Of a stretch of DNA of 32,411 nucleotides, positions 16,004 to 23,408 are shown piece after piece. The first letter of the stretch is position 1. The number at the start of each line of letters is the position of its first letter. Location of the stretch: NCBI GenBank assembly GCA_039933785.1, contig JBDTNL010000041.1:1-32411 (forward strand), in the 5' to 3' direction. A model generated the notes under the pieces. That model was not told the origin of the DNA. It worked only from the letters and a program-made list of their open reading frames with translations, and ran no database searches. Position numbers and translations under genes: made by a program. The DNA comes from JBDTNL01 sp039933785. Its GTDB lineage: Bacteria > Acidobacteriota > Thermoanaerobaculia > Multivoradales > JAGPDF01.

Positions 16004-16870
16004 ATGAGAGAAGAAGTCGTTCAGATCACCGCGCGCGACGGCCGCCTGTTGGGCGGTGCGCTGAGCTTGCCCGAGGGCCAGCCGCGAGCCGCACTTCTGA
16101 TTGCCGGCGCGAACGGCGTGCCGCATCGCTTCTACGCCGGCACGGCGGCGGCCCTGGCTGAGCGCGGACTCGCGGTGTTGCGGTTCGACTATCGCGGATT
16201 GGCGACGTCGAAGATCGTGCCGGCACGCCGCGAGACCGCCCGCATGAGCGACTGGGGTGCGGTCGACATCGACGGTGCGATCGACTGGCTGGGCGCGCGA
16301 GTTTCGGGCGCGCCGTTGCATCTGCTCGGGCACAGCGCTGGGGGTTGGCTACCGGGTCTGGCCCCGAGCGCAGAACGCCTGGACTCGATCGTCAGCGTGG
16401 CCTCGCAATCAGGGTATTGGCGATTGTGGCCCTGGCCGGAGCGCCTCGCGATCACGACCTTCTGGTTCGCGATCCTGCCCGCCGCCGTGGCGGTCTTCGG
16501 CTATCTGCCGGGTTGGGTGCTCGGCGGCGGTGAATCCCTGCCGCCCGGAGTGGCTCGCGAGTGGGCGCACTGGGGGCGTCGACCGGATTTCGCGCAGCGC
16601 TCGAGCGGCCCCAACGGTTTCGAGGCGTTCCGAGGCCGCTTGCGTGCCTACGCGGTGGTGGGCGATGACTTCTACGCACCGCGACGCGCGGTCGAGCACT
16701 TCTCGCGCTTCTACAGACAGGCCAAGATCACGGAAGTGCGCGACTTCGGTCGGCGTGCCGAGGAGCGCGGCGCTGCCGGAGAAAAGCCGAAGCACTTCAC
16801 GGTGTTCTCCCGCACTTTCCGAACCGCGCTGATTTCTGAGTTGTCGGCATTCCTGCTGCCGGCCGGCTAG
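16004..16870 (+). CDS. alpha/beta hydrolase (COG4757-like)
   Basis: A 288-residue alpha/beta hydrolase. The nucleophile elbow is GHSAGG with Ser111, the oxyanion-side motif is LIAGANGVPHRFY near residue 32, and the strand-turn FDYRGLATSK fits predicted hydrolases of COG4757. Candidate acid and base residues are Asp658-equivalent positions I cannot place with certainty, although the C-terminal KPKHFTVF supplies a plausible catalytic His. A hydrophobic cap at about 145-180 (TTFWFAILPAAVAVFGYLPGW) could shape a lipophilic pocket or touch the membrane. There is no signal peptide, so it is cytoplasmic. It follows the ABC operon on the same strand but may be transcribed independently. It is convergent with the next gene, six bases between stops. 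The substrate is unknown. Confidence 0.8.
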   Translation: MREEVVQITARDGRLLGGALSLPEGQPRAALLIAGANGVPHRFYAGTAAALAERGLAVLRFDYRGLATSKIVPARRETARMSDWGAVDIDGAIDWLGARVSGAPLHLLGHSAGGWLPGLAPSAERLDSIVSVASQSGYWRLWPWPERLAITTFWFAILPAAVAVFGYLPGWVLGGGESLPPGVAREWAHWGRRPDFAQRSSGPNGFEAFRGRLRAYAVVGDDFYAPRRAVEHFSRFYRQAKITEVRDFGRRAEERGAAGEKPKHFTVFSRTFRTALISELSAFLLPAG

Positions 16871-16876
16871 GGTGCA

Positions 16877-17665
16877 TCAGCCCTTGCCGGGGGCGATCAA
16901 GACCGGCAGTTCGGCCCGGAACAAGTGGTGGATACGTTGCGCGTCCTCGCCAGACATGGCGACCGCGAGCATTGGGGGGTGCTCGCCCTTCACGCCGCGC
17001 AGGCGCTTCCAGCCTTCTTTCAACGCCTCGTCGAAGCGCGCGAAGAAACTAGTCTTGGGGGCCTGGTCGAGAACCGCCAGCGCCCAGCCGTTGGTGAGCT
17101 TCACCTGGTACGTAGACGGCGGCAGGGCGCCCTCTTCGTGCGCTGCGATCACTTTCGGATTCCTGGCCTCGTCGACCGCCGTGCGCTGGTCCTCGGGCAC
17201 GTAGGAGCGCAGCGTGTCGGGCGCGATGACCTCGCGCTCGAAATCGCTTGCGTCCTCCGCCACGACCCAAGTTGCGGGCAGACTAGGGACAGCGTCGGCG
17301 CCGCCGCCGAAGATCGGCGAGTGGGAAAGGAACTCGATGCCGGAAAGGTGCACGCGATCGAGCACCAGCCCGCGTGAGCGTACTTCCAGCACCTTGTGCA
17401 GGGGATCGAGCATCACGTAGAGGCCGGTGCCGCTCACGATCGCCGCTTCCATCTCCGCGAACGAGGCGTCGCGCGCGATCAGCCCGGCTTTCACGACCGG
17501 CTTCTTCTTGGCCGTCCGTGGCTTCGGTACGGGAGCAGGCAGCGGCTCGCTCGCGCCGTTCTCGCCGCCGGCTGCCGAGCCGGTCTGCGCCTCGAGTGAC
17601 GCGGCAGAAAACCAGAGACAGCATAGGCCAAGCCCGAGCAGGGCGCGAAGTCGATCGAGTGTCAC
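16877..17665 (-). CDS. secreted protein of unknown function
   Basis: A 262-residue exported protein not assigned to any family I know. The N-terminus from the GTG at 17665 is a good signal peptide (RLRALLGLGLCCLWFSAASLEAQ). A proline- and lysine-rich linker (PAPVPKPRTAKKKPVVKAG) follows, then a folded region with GTGLYVMLDPLHKVLEVRSRG and LTNGWALAVLD. It is the last gene of a minus-strand cluster with two L,D-transpeptidases and a lipoprotein, starting 14 bases after the preceding stop, so an envelope role is likely by association only. The reading frame stays open far upstream, but that part overlaps the transpeptidase gene in another frame and is not coding. The start is chosen from the signal peptide, since the ribosome binding site is weak. 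Confidence 0.7.
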   Translation of the reverse strand: MTLDRLRALLGLGLCCLWFSAASLEAQTGSAAGGENGASEPLPAPVPKPRTAKKKPVVKAGLIARDASFAEMEAAIVSGTGLYVMLDPLHKVLEVRSRGLVLDRVHLSGIEFLSHSPIFGGGADAVPSLPATWVVAEDASDFEREVIAPDTLRSYVPEDQRTAVDEARNPKVIAAHEEGALPPSTYQVKLTNGWALAVLDQAPKTSFFARFDEALKEGWKRLRGVKGEHPPMLAVAMSGEDAQRIHHLFRAELPVLIAPGKG

Positions 17666-17679
17666 CGGGGGGGTCCGCC

Positions 17680-18354
17680 CTAGTAGATGTAGACCTTGGC
17701 GCCGGAGGGCACGGTCTTGTAGACCCACTCGAGATCGCCATCCCGCAGACGCACACAGCCGTGCGTGACCCGCTGGCCGATCAAGGACTGGAAGATGGTG
17801 CCGTGGATGATGTAGCCGTCGCCCATATAGAGCGCGAACTTGCCGAGCGAGAAGTCGTCGAAGCGCTCGCTGGCGCTCTTCGGCGGCAGATAGCCCTCTT
17901 CGATGAACGCCCAGTCGGGCTTCGCCCAGATCGGGTCCTTCACCTTGCGCTGAATGACGCGCTCGCCGATCGGCGTATCGAAGACCCACTGCTTGCCGTC
18001 GCGCGGATCCTTGAGCAACGTTCCGCTGCCGGTCGAGCACTGCGCGTCGCGCAGCAGCTCGCCGTCCTTGTAGATCTTCAAGTGATTGCGGTAGGTGTCG
18101 ATCACCACGTAGACCCCCTTGGGTTGCATGGTCTCGACGGCGGCCGCGGCCTTCTTGGCGGTTGGCGAGCCGGTGTCGATCTTCGACGCCGAGAGCGGTC
18201 GCGCCTTGTACGCGCCGCCGAGCAGGGCGAGAGCCGAAGCCGCGCAGAGCGCCAGCACTGCGAGTACCGTCAGCAGACGCAGCATTGCGCGTCCGCGGCG
18301 CCGCCAGTCGACGGCGGGCGCGACAGTCGAGTTTCCCGGGATCGGTAGCGACAT
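17680..18354 (-). CDS. L,D-transpeptidase (YkuD domain), membrane-anchored
   Basis: A 224-residue periplasmic enzyme that would form 3-3 peptidoglycan cross-links or attach proteins to peptidoglycan. A transmembrane anchor lies at about 24-46 (MLRLLTVLAVLALCAASALALL). The YkuD domain starts near residue 80 (GVYVVIDTYRNHLKIYKDGE) and carries the conserved active site: His184 (IIHGT), His198 and catalytic Cys200 in THGCVRLRD. The gene starts directly after the stop of the preceding gene (TAGATG), with GGGGA about seven bases upstream. An inner ATG at codon 24 would keep the anchor but lacks a ribosome binding site. It is one of two transpeptidases in the same cluster. Confidence 0.9.
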   Translation of the reverse strand: MSLPIPGNSTVAPAVDWRRRGRAMLRLLTVLAVLALCAASALALLGGAYKARPLSASKIDTGSPTAKKAAAAVETMQPKGVYVVIDTYRNHLKIYKDGELLRDAQCSTGSGTLLKDPRDGKQWVFDTPIGERVIQRKVKDPIWAKPDWAFIEEGYLPPKSASERFDDFSLGKFALYMGDGYIIHGTIFQSLIGQRVTHGCVRLRDGDLEWVYKTVPSGAKVYIY

Positions 18355-19470
18355 CTAGAAAGTCCCCACGATGGTCACCGGCATGCCGATGCGCACGTGC
18401 TTGAAGAGCGCGTCCATATCCCGGTTGCGCAGCGCCACGCAGCCATCCGTCCAATCCTGGCCCTGGCCACCGCTGCCGTGAATTTCGATCAGGCTACCGA
18501 TGCCGGCGCGCTGCGGAATCAGGCCCGTGCGCTGCGCCTTGCGGAATCGCACCAGGTCGTCGGAGTTGGGATAGCTGATCAACAGGGCCTTGTAGAAGTT
18601 GGTGGCGCCATTCGAGCGCACCTGAGTCACCCGGTAGCGCCCTTCGGGGGTCGCCTTGTCGCCAGAGTGCAGCTTGGGTCTCAACCCGTTCGCTCCGAGC
18701 TCGGCAGCGAAAGAAGCCAACTTGAGACCATCGTGGTAGATCTCGAGCCGCCGGTTGAGCTTGTCCACGATGATAGCAGCGTCATTGGCGCGCTTCGACT
18801 CGGCGATGGTCTCGGCGACCCAGGCGCGCCACTGGCGCAGCAGCCGGCGGTCGTCGAAGCGCGAGTGCAGGCTGGTCGAGCCGTCGTGAACGACCGCTGC
18901 GGCTTGGCGCGAGAGATCGGCGGCGGTGGCGGCCTTGCCGTAGCGGCCGGCCTTGGCCTCGCGCTTGGCGACCTCGCCCTGGAAAAGCGCTCGCTGCAGG
19001 GCGATGCCCTCGCGTCGGTCCAGACCGGCGCCTTCCTTGAGCTCTTGCGTGGCGGAGTCGAGGTCTTCGGTGAGTCCGGTCGAGAGCTGGGTCCAGCGGT
19101 CTAGATCCGCTAGATCTGCCGCCTTGGCGTCTCTGGCGGTCGTCCAGGCGGTGCGGGCGACGCGCTCCCAGGCTGCCGCGACGCGGTCGGGATCGCGATC
19201 CCAGGCCGATGCGGCTGTTTCGATGGCGGTGATGTGCTCGGCGTCGGCGACCAGGCGTTCGACGAGGCGGGCGTTTTGAGGGAAGCGTTCGCGCGCGATC
19301 CTGACCGACTTACGGGCCGCCTCGCGGACGCTTTTCAAATTGGCCGTGCGGGGTTCCTCGCAGGCGTTCCAGATCAGCCCGAGAGCCAATAGACCGAAGG
19401 CCCGCAAAAGAAGCGACCGGCGGCGAGTGAACGCCGCCGGTCGGGTGCTACGGGGTGGAGCTGTTAGCAC
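18355..19470 (-). CDS. second L,D-transpeptidase (YkuD) with helical N-terminal region
   Basis: A 371-residue exported protein. A signal-like N-terminus (TRRRSLLLRAFGLLALGLIW) is followed by about 180 residues of charged helices, then a YkuD domain with His331 (EIHGS) and catalytic Cys344 in DWTDGCVAL. The active-site variant differs from the first transpeptidase (TDGC instead of THGC), so the two probably have different substrates. The start is uncertain. GTG at 19470 overlaps the lipoprotein stop by seven bases but has no ribosome binding site, and the frame then passes through a strong terminator-like hairpin (19403-19443). A TTG just after the hairpin would truncate the signal sequence. 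The Cys after WNA is a poor lipobox. Confidence 0.8.
   Translation of the reverse strand: MLTAPPRSTRPAAFTRRRSLLLRAFGLLALGLIWNACEEPRTANLKSVREAARKSVRIARERFPQNARLVERLVADAEHITAIETAASAWDRDPDRVAAAWERVARTAWTTARDAKAADLADLDRWTQLSTGLTEDLDSATQELKEGAGLDRREGIALQRALFQGEVAKREAKAGRYGKAATAADLSRQAAAVVHDGSTSLHSRFDDRRLLRQWRAWVAETIAESKRANDAAIIVDKLNRRLEIYHDGLKLASFAAELGANGLRPKLHSGDKATPEGRYRVTQVRSNGATNFYKALLISYPNSDDLVRFRKAQRTGLIPQRAGIGSLIEIHGSGGQGQDWTDGCVALRNRDMDALFKHVRIGMPVTIVGTF
19403..19443 (-). terminator. intrinsic terminator embedded at the start of the second transpeptidase gene
   Basis: On the minus strand, a perfect 12-bp inverted repeat CGACCGGCGGCG and CGCCGCCGGTCG (plus-strand arms 19414-19425 and 19432-19443, loop of six) is followed by CTTCTTTTGC. 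This is a textbook terminator for the lipoprotein gene that stops at 19464, yet it lies inside the open frame of the downstream transpeptidase. Confidence 0.7.
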
Positions 19471-20072
19471 TTGATCTTGGCTTTGGCAGCGGCGACATCG
19501 GCGGTCATCGCGTCGACCTGGCCCTTGAGGGCGTCGGCCGCGGTCTTGGCACCGTTGTAGTCCTCGCTGGTCATCGCCGAATCGAGGCTCGCGGCCTGCG
19601 CGTTCAGGCCGTCATACTTGGCCTTCATCGCCTCGAAGTCCTTCTTGAACTCCTTGGGCTTCTTCTTGCAGCCGTCGATCGCGGTCAGCGCGTCGGAAGC
19701 AGCCTTGAGGGAGTCCTTGGCAGCCTGTACGGCAGCGGTGGCATCGCTCTTGGCCTTTTCCTTGCCAGCGACGGAAGCGGTCTTGGCGTCTTCGATCGCC
19801 TTGGTCTCAGCCGCGACGAGTTCCTTGGTCTTGTTGTAGGAGCGGAGCAGAGCGAACTTACCAGCCTGAGCCTGGACTTCAGCGTCCACGGCGTTCGAGG
19901 CAGCCTGGACGTTCGCCCAAGCCTCGGGCGCCCACTTGGCCGACTCGGCCTCCGCGGCCGCCATGCTGGCCTTCACTCCGTCCAGCTCCTGCTGGGGCGG
20001 CTTAGCGCACCCAGCCGCGATCAGCCCCACCGAGAGGACTGCAGCGACTGCAAACAAATTGGTCCTACGCAT
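19464..20072 (-). CDS. coiled-coil lipoprotein
   Basis: A 202-residue lipoprotein. The signal sequence is MRRTNLFAVAAVLSVGLIAAGC, with a lipobox ending IAAGC and the lipidated cysteine at residue 22. The mature part is rich in Ala, Lys, Glu and Asp in long heptad-like helices (AAAEAESAKWAPEAWANVQA; VAGKEKAKSDATAAVQAAKD), so it should form a coiled coil in the periplasm, anchored to a membrane. The ATG at 20072 has AAAGGAGA six bases upstream; a farther start would add 11 residues before the signal peptide. It heads the L,D-transpeptidase cluster, is preceded by a recognisable promoter and followed by a strong terminator, so it is probably the most highly expressed gene of that group. A Braun-lipoprotein-like role is possible but unproven. 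Confidence 0.8.
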   Translation of the reverse strand: MRRTNLFAVAAVLSVGLIAAGCAKPPQQELDGVKASMAAAEAESAKWAPEAWANVQAASNAVDAEVQAQAGKFALLRSYNKTKELVAAETKAIEDAKTASVAGKEKAKSDATAAVQAAKDSLKAASDALTAIDGCKKKPKEFKKDFEAMKAKYDGLNAQAASLDSAMTSEDYNGAKTAADALKGQVDAMTADVAAAKAKIKC

Positions 20073-20121
20073 TGCAAATCTCCTTTCCTCCAAACCTGCG
20101 TTCATGGGAATGGGTCAAATG

Positions 20122-20150
20122 AAACTATGCCCAACCTTCGGGAATTTCAA
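20122..20150 (-). promoter_or_regulatory. sigma-70-type promoter of the lipoprotein gene
   Basis: Minus strand: TTGAAA (20150-20145), 17-base spacer, TAGTTT (20127-20122), about 50 bases before the lipoprotein ATG, leaving room for its strong ribosome binding site. Confidence 0.4.
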
Positions 20151-20173
20151 CCCTTGCGTTTGAGGCAGTATGA

Positions 20174-20198
20174 GACAGGCCCCCCGAACGGGCCCGTC
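20174..20198 (-). terminator. hairpin downstream of the DUF481 gene
   Basis: Nine-bp stem GACAGGCCC (20174-20182) and GGGCCCGTC (20190-20198) with one G-U or mismatch position and a seven-base loop, about 37 bases after the stop at 20235 on the minus strand. Only a weak T-containing tail follows. Confidence 0.4.
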
Positions 20199-20234
20199 CG
20201 TGGCGTTGAATACTAGCGGGTTTGCCCCCACCTT

Positions 20235-21005
20235 TCAAGGCGCGGGCGCCGGCGCTGGCCGAACGGCGTGGAAGACGAGCGACACCGTCGCCGCCGTGTC
20301 GGTCTTGCCGAAGCCCGGTACAGGCTCGTTGGTGTAGCGCACTTCGTACGCCGCCTTGAGCGCGAGGAGCGAGGTCAGATTGGCCTGTGCGCCGAGCTTG
20401 CCGTTCATCCGGTAGTTGCGCGAATGCTCGAAGTCAGGGATGTACTGCGCCTCGGCGAAGGCGCTGCTGCTCGGCGAAAGCTTGGCCGTGGCGCGCGCTC
20501 CGAGCAGGCCACCGAGATAGTCGTCGTTGACGAGCCCCGCAATCACGAATTCCTCGTGGTTGTAGGTCAGGCCGGGGGTGCCTTCGACCGTATAGCGGTC
20601 GGTATTGATCGGCGTCCAACGCAGGCCGAGATCGACAACCCCTCGTAGATCAAGGCCCGAGAAGCGGTCGCGCTCCCCGAGCAAGCCGGCGGTGAGGCCC
20701 AGCGTCGAGGTCAGCGCGCGGGTGCCGCGCACGGTTCCGGAGTACCGTTCGCTGGTGAGAGCGCCGTTCTCGTCGCTCCGTCGCGCGAGGGCTCCGGCCT
20801 CCAACTTCCACACCCGCCAGTTGTGAACATAGGCCGAGTCGAGGCCGAGCGACGAGGTTTTCGAGTTGCCGGTGGTCGCCAGATAGGCAAGCCCGAGATT
20901 GAGATCCCAGATCGGCGGTGGGGTCTCCGCTGCGGCGAGCGGCAACACCGTCGCGACGGTGAGTACGAGGGCGGCAACGCCGGAGACGAGTGGAATTCGA
21001 GTCAT
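20235..21005 (-). CDS. DUF481-family outer-membrane beta-barrel protein
   Basis: A 256-residue exported protein. The signal peptide is about residues 1-26 (IPLVSGVAALVLTVATVLPLAAA). The mature part is a series of amphipathic beta strands typical of DUF481 (YdiY-like) outer-membrane proteins: WDLNLGLAYLATTGNSKTSSLGLD, LEAGALARRSDENGALTSERYSG and NLTSLLALKAAYEVRYTNEP, ending in a strand with a terminal aromatic region (LVFHAV) and a short Pro-Ala tail. Function is unknown; some relatives respond to salt or alkali. The ATG at 21005 has AGGGA five bases upstream and gives the best signal peptide. A sigma-54-like promoter stands 30-45 bases upstream, and a perfect inverted repeat lies just beyond it. 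Confidence 0.85.
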   Translation of the reverse strand: MTRIPLVSGVAALVLTVATVLPLAAAETPPPIWDLNLGLAYLATTGNSKTSSLGLDSAYVHNWRVWKLEAGALARRSDENGALTSERYSGTVRGTRALTSTLGLTAGLLGERDRFSGLDLRGVVDLGLRWTPINTDRYTVEGTPGLTYNHEEFVIAGLVNDDYLGGLLGARATAKLSPSSSAFAEAQYIPDFEHSRNYRMNGKLGAQANLTSLLALKAAYEVRYTNEPVPGFGKTDTAATVSLVFHAVRPAPAPAP

Positions 21006-21034
21006 GGCTGTCCCTTGGTTCGATTGGAGAGTCA

Positions 21035-21050
21035 AGCAGGGGCTGTGCCA
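21035..21050 (-). promoter_or_regulatory. candidate sigma-54 (RpoN) promoter of the DUF481 gene
   Basis: Minus strand TGGCACAGCCCCTGCT: the minus-24 GG and minus-12 GC are separated by exactly ten bases, and TGGCAC matches the consensus fully; one base of the TTGC half is changed. The predicted start is about 20 bases before the ATG at 21005, which leaves room for the AGGGA ribosome binding site. Confidence 0.45.
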
Positions 21051-21059
21051 GTCGTTTGG

Positions 21060-21085
21060 GGTCCGGAATCAACTCATTCCGGACC
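21060..21085. promoter_or_regulatory. perfect inverted repeat between transketolase and the DUF481 promoter
   Basis: GGTCCGGAAT (21060-21069), six-base loop, ATTCCGGACC (21076-21085). It lies ten bases upstream of the sigma-54-like promoter and about 52 bases after the transketolase stop. There is no T run on the minus strand, so a regulator-binding site is as likely as a terminator. Confidence 0.5.
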
Positions 21086-21137
21086 AAAACCGCTTCCAAG
21101 CGCCCTTCTGGCACCTGAAATGCCCGCCTCCCGCAGC

Positions 21138-23153
21138 CTAGCCGGCGAGCAACCTCTTCAATCGAGCAACGACGTTCTCCGGGGTATAGCCGAAATGGAT
21201 CGCAAGATCCGCAGCGGGAGCCGAGGCCCCGTACCCTTCCTGCCCGAGCACATCGCCCTCGAGGCCGACGTAGCGCTGCCAGCCCATCGGAGTTGCCGCT
21301 TCGACCGCGAGGCGAGCGCGGATGGCCGGTGGCAGCACGCTGTCGCGGTATTCCTTGGGCTGGCGATCGAACAGCTCCCACGACGGAAAGCTCACCACTC
21401 GAGTCGGGATGCCTTCGGCCTGCAACCGACGCTGACCCTCGATGACGAGCGAAACCTCGGAACCCGAAGCGAGAAGCAGCGCCCGGGGCGCGCCGCCCTC
21501 GGCCTCTGAGACGACGTACGCGCCGCGGCGGAGGCCTTCGCGCGCACCGAGAACGCTGCCCGGCAGGACCGGTAGCTTCTGTCGAGTCAGCGCCATGGCA
21601 GTCGGACCGTCGCGATGCTCGATCGCGAACCGCCAGGCTTCCGCTGTTTCCACCGCGTCCGCGGGCCGCAGGGTGACTAGGCCGGGAATCGAGCGCAACG
21701 AAAGGAGCTGGCTCACCGGCTGATGCGTCGGACCGTCCTCGCCGAGGAAGATCGAGTCATGGGTGTAGACGAAGATCGACTGCTGGCCCATCAGCGCGGC
21801 GAGGCGCACCGCCGGGCGCATGTAGTCGGAAAAGATCAAGAAGGTTCCGCCATACGGGATCAGGAGGCCGGAGAGCGCGATTCCATTGAGCGCTGCGCCC
21901 ATGCCGTGCTCGCGGACCCCGAAGCGCAGGTATCGGCCGGTTCGATCGGCCGGGGAGAAGCTCGTGGCGCCCTTGGGCAGCGTCTTGTTCGAGGGCGTGA
22001 GGTCGGCGGAGCCGCCCACCAGCTCGGGCAATACCGCGGCGAGGGCGTCCAGGACCTTACCGGAAGCATCGCGAGTCGCCATCGCGCCATCGCTCGCCGT
22101 GAAGGCGGGCAGCGCATTCTGCCAGTCCTGGGGGAGCTCGCGCCGCAGGCGGCGATTGAGCTCCATCGCGGCCTCTGGGTTCTTTGCGCCCCAAGTCCGA
22201 TGGACCTCGTCCCAATGCGCCGAGAGCGAGGCGCCCCGCGCCGCGGATTCGGCGAACACGGCTCGTGTCTCGTCCGGCACCAGGAAGGCCGGAGTGAGCG
22301 GCCAACCGAGCTTCTCCTTGGTCGCCTTCAGATCGGCGGCGCCGAGCGGTTCACCGTGCGCATCCTTGGAGTCCTGCTTCGGACTGCCGAAGCCGATGTG
22401 GGTGCGCACAACGACGATCGTGGGCACGCCGGTCTCGGCCTCGGCGGCGGCGAGTGCGCGGTCGAGCTCGACCAGATCGTTGCCGTCCTCGACGCGGAGC
22501 ACCCGCCAGCCATAGGCCGCGAACCGTCCGCCCACATCTTCCTGAGAAAACGAAAGGCTGGTGGGACCGTCGATCGAGATGTGGTTGCTGTCGTAGAGCA
22601 CCTTCAGGCAGCCCAGCTGTTGATGTCCGGCGAGCGAGCAAGCCTCCGACGCGACACCCTCCATCAGGTCGCCGTCGCTGACAACGGCCCACACGCGGTA
22701 GTCGATGAGCGATTGACCGGGCCGGTTGAACCGCGCGGCCAGCATCTCGCGCGCCATCGCCATGCCGACCGCGTTGCCGATACCCTGTCCGAGCGGCCCC
22801 GTGGTCGTTTCCACACCGACCGTGTGGCCGTGCTCCGGGTGGCCCGGGGTCTTCGAGCCGAGTTGGCGGAAGCGCTGGATCTCCTCGATCGACAGCCCGT
22901 AGCCCGCCAGGTGAAGCAGGCTGTAGAGCAACGCCGAGGCGTGGCCGCAGGAAAGCACGAAGCGATCTCGATTCAACCAATCGGGCCGCGCCGGATCGTG
23001 GCGCAGGAATCGTGTCCACAGCAGATACGCCATCGCCGCCTGGCCCAGGGGAGCTCCGGGATGGCCGGAGTTGGCCTTTTCGACCATGTCGACCGCCAGG
23101 AAGCGAATGGTGTTGACGGCGAGCTGGTCGCGATCGGAGAACTGGGGACTCAT
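21138..23153 (-). CDS. tkt: transketolase
   Basis: A 671-residue cytoplasmic enzyme that moves two-carbon ketol units between sugar phosphates in the pentose phosphate pathway. It is full length for the family. Thiamine-diphosphate and substrate residues are present: GHPGAP with His31, CGHASALLY with His71, TTGPLGQG, the cofactor motif SDGDLMEG (159-166) with Asn190, FSQEDVGGRF, GVREHGMGA with the catalytic Glu, HDSIFLGEDGPTHQP, and a C-terminal domain with LLLASGSEVSL. The ATG at 23153 has AGGAGG eight bases upstream and begins at the usual transketolase N-terminus. It is divergent from tRNA-Ser and followed by the DUF481 gene, which has its own promoter. Confidence 0.96.
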   Translation of the reverse strand: MSPQFSDRDQLAVNTIRFLAVDMVEKANSGHPGAPLGQAAMAYLLWTRFLRHDPARPDWLNRDRFVLSCGHASALLYSLLHLAGYGLSIEEIQRFRQLGSKTPGHPEHGHTVGVETTTGPLGQGIGNAVGMAMAREMLAARFNRPGQSLIDYRVWAVVSDGDLMEGVASEACSLAGHQQLGCLKVLYDSNHISIDGPTSLSFSQEDVGGRFAAYGWRVLRVEDGNDLVELDRALAAAEAETGVPTIVVVRTHIGFGSPKQDSKDAHGEPLGAADLKATKEKLGWPLTPAFLVPDETRAVFAESAARGASLSAHWDEVHRTWGAKNPEAAMELNRRLRRELPQDWQNALPAFTASDGAMATRDASGKVLDALAAVLPELVGGSADLTPSNKTLPKGATSFSPADRTGRYLRFGVREHGMGAALNGIALSGLLIPYGGTFLIFSDYMRPAVRLAALMGQQSIFVYTHDSIFLGEDGPTHQPVSQLLSLRSIPGLVTLRPADAVETAEAWRFAIEHRDGPTAMALTRQKLPVLPGSVLGAREGLRRGAYVVSEAEGGAPRALLLASGSEVSLVIEGQRRLQAEGIPTRVVSFPSWELFDRQPKEYRDSVLPPAIRARLAVEAATPMGWQRYVGLEGDVLGQEGYGASAPAADLAIHFGYTPENVVARLKRLLAG

Positions 23154-23220
23154 TGGGCGGACCTCCTCGGGAGTTGAACTGCTCGGCAATCGAAGTGTAT
23201 ACGGTCGAGTACGCCCCTTT

Positions 23221-23250
23221 TTGACCTGCGGGCCGTTGCGCGCATAAGAT
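23221..23250 (+). promoter_or_regulatory. sigma-70-type promoter of tRNA-Ser
   Basis: TTGACC (23221-23226), 18-base spacer, TAAGAT (23245-23250), with the expected start about seven bases before the mature tRNA 5' end. The minus-35 is identical to those of tRNA-Gln and of the secreted gene at 27747. Confidence 0.6.
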
Positions 23251-23264
23251 TCGCCGTCGCCGCG

Positions 23265-23357
23265 GGAGAGGTGGCCGAGTGGCTGAAGGCAACGGTTTGC
23301 TAAACCGTCATACGCTCAAAAGGTGTATCGAGGGTTCGAATCCCTCCCTCTCCGCCA
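23265..23357 (+). tRNA. tRNA-Ser (anticodon GCT)
   Basis: A 93-base class II tRNA. Acceptor arms GGAGAGG and CCTCTCC close correctly, the anticodon loop TTTGCTAAA has GCT at 23299-23301 (reads AGC and AGT), a long variable arm (ATAC/GTAT stem) is present as expected for serine, the T loop is TTCGAAT, and G73 plus an encoded CCA end the gene. Confidence 0.97.
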
Positions 23358-23395
23358 GTTTGCGTCGAGCCGACGAATCGACCGGCGCGCTGCGT

Positions 23396-23401
23396 TAGCA
23401 T
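23396..23401 (+). promoter_or_regulatory. minus-10-like hexamer TAGCAT seven bases before acs
   Basis: TAGCAT followed by seven bases and the ATG at 23409, with no ribosome binding site. It fits a leaderless transcript. Read-through from the tRNA-Ser promoter is an alternative. Confidence 0.35.
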
Positions 23402-23408
23402 CGCGCGC

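Noticed and set aside
17666..18454. Upstream extension of the secreted unknown protein through the first transpeptidase gene
   Set aside because: It reads the same strand in another frame over a verified YkuD gene; a signal peptide starts properly at 17665.
21060..21085. Perfect hairpin as rho-independent terminator of transketolase
   Set aside because: The T run lies before, not after, the stem on the minus strand, so a standard terminator is not supported; kept as a possible regulatory palindrome.
21723..23177. 484-codon open frame opposite transketolase
   Set aside because: Transketolase on the other strand has complete family motifs; the antisense product is low-complexity with many Arg and His, typical of GC-rich shadows.
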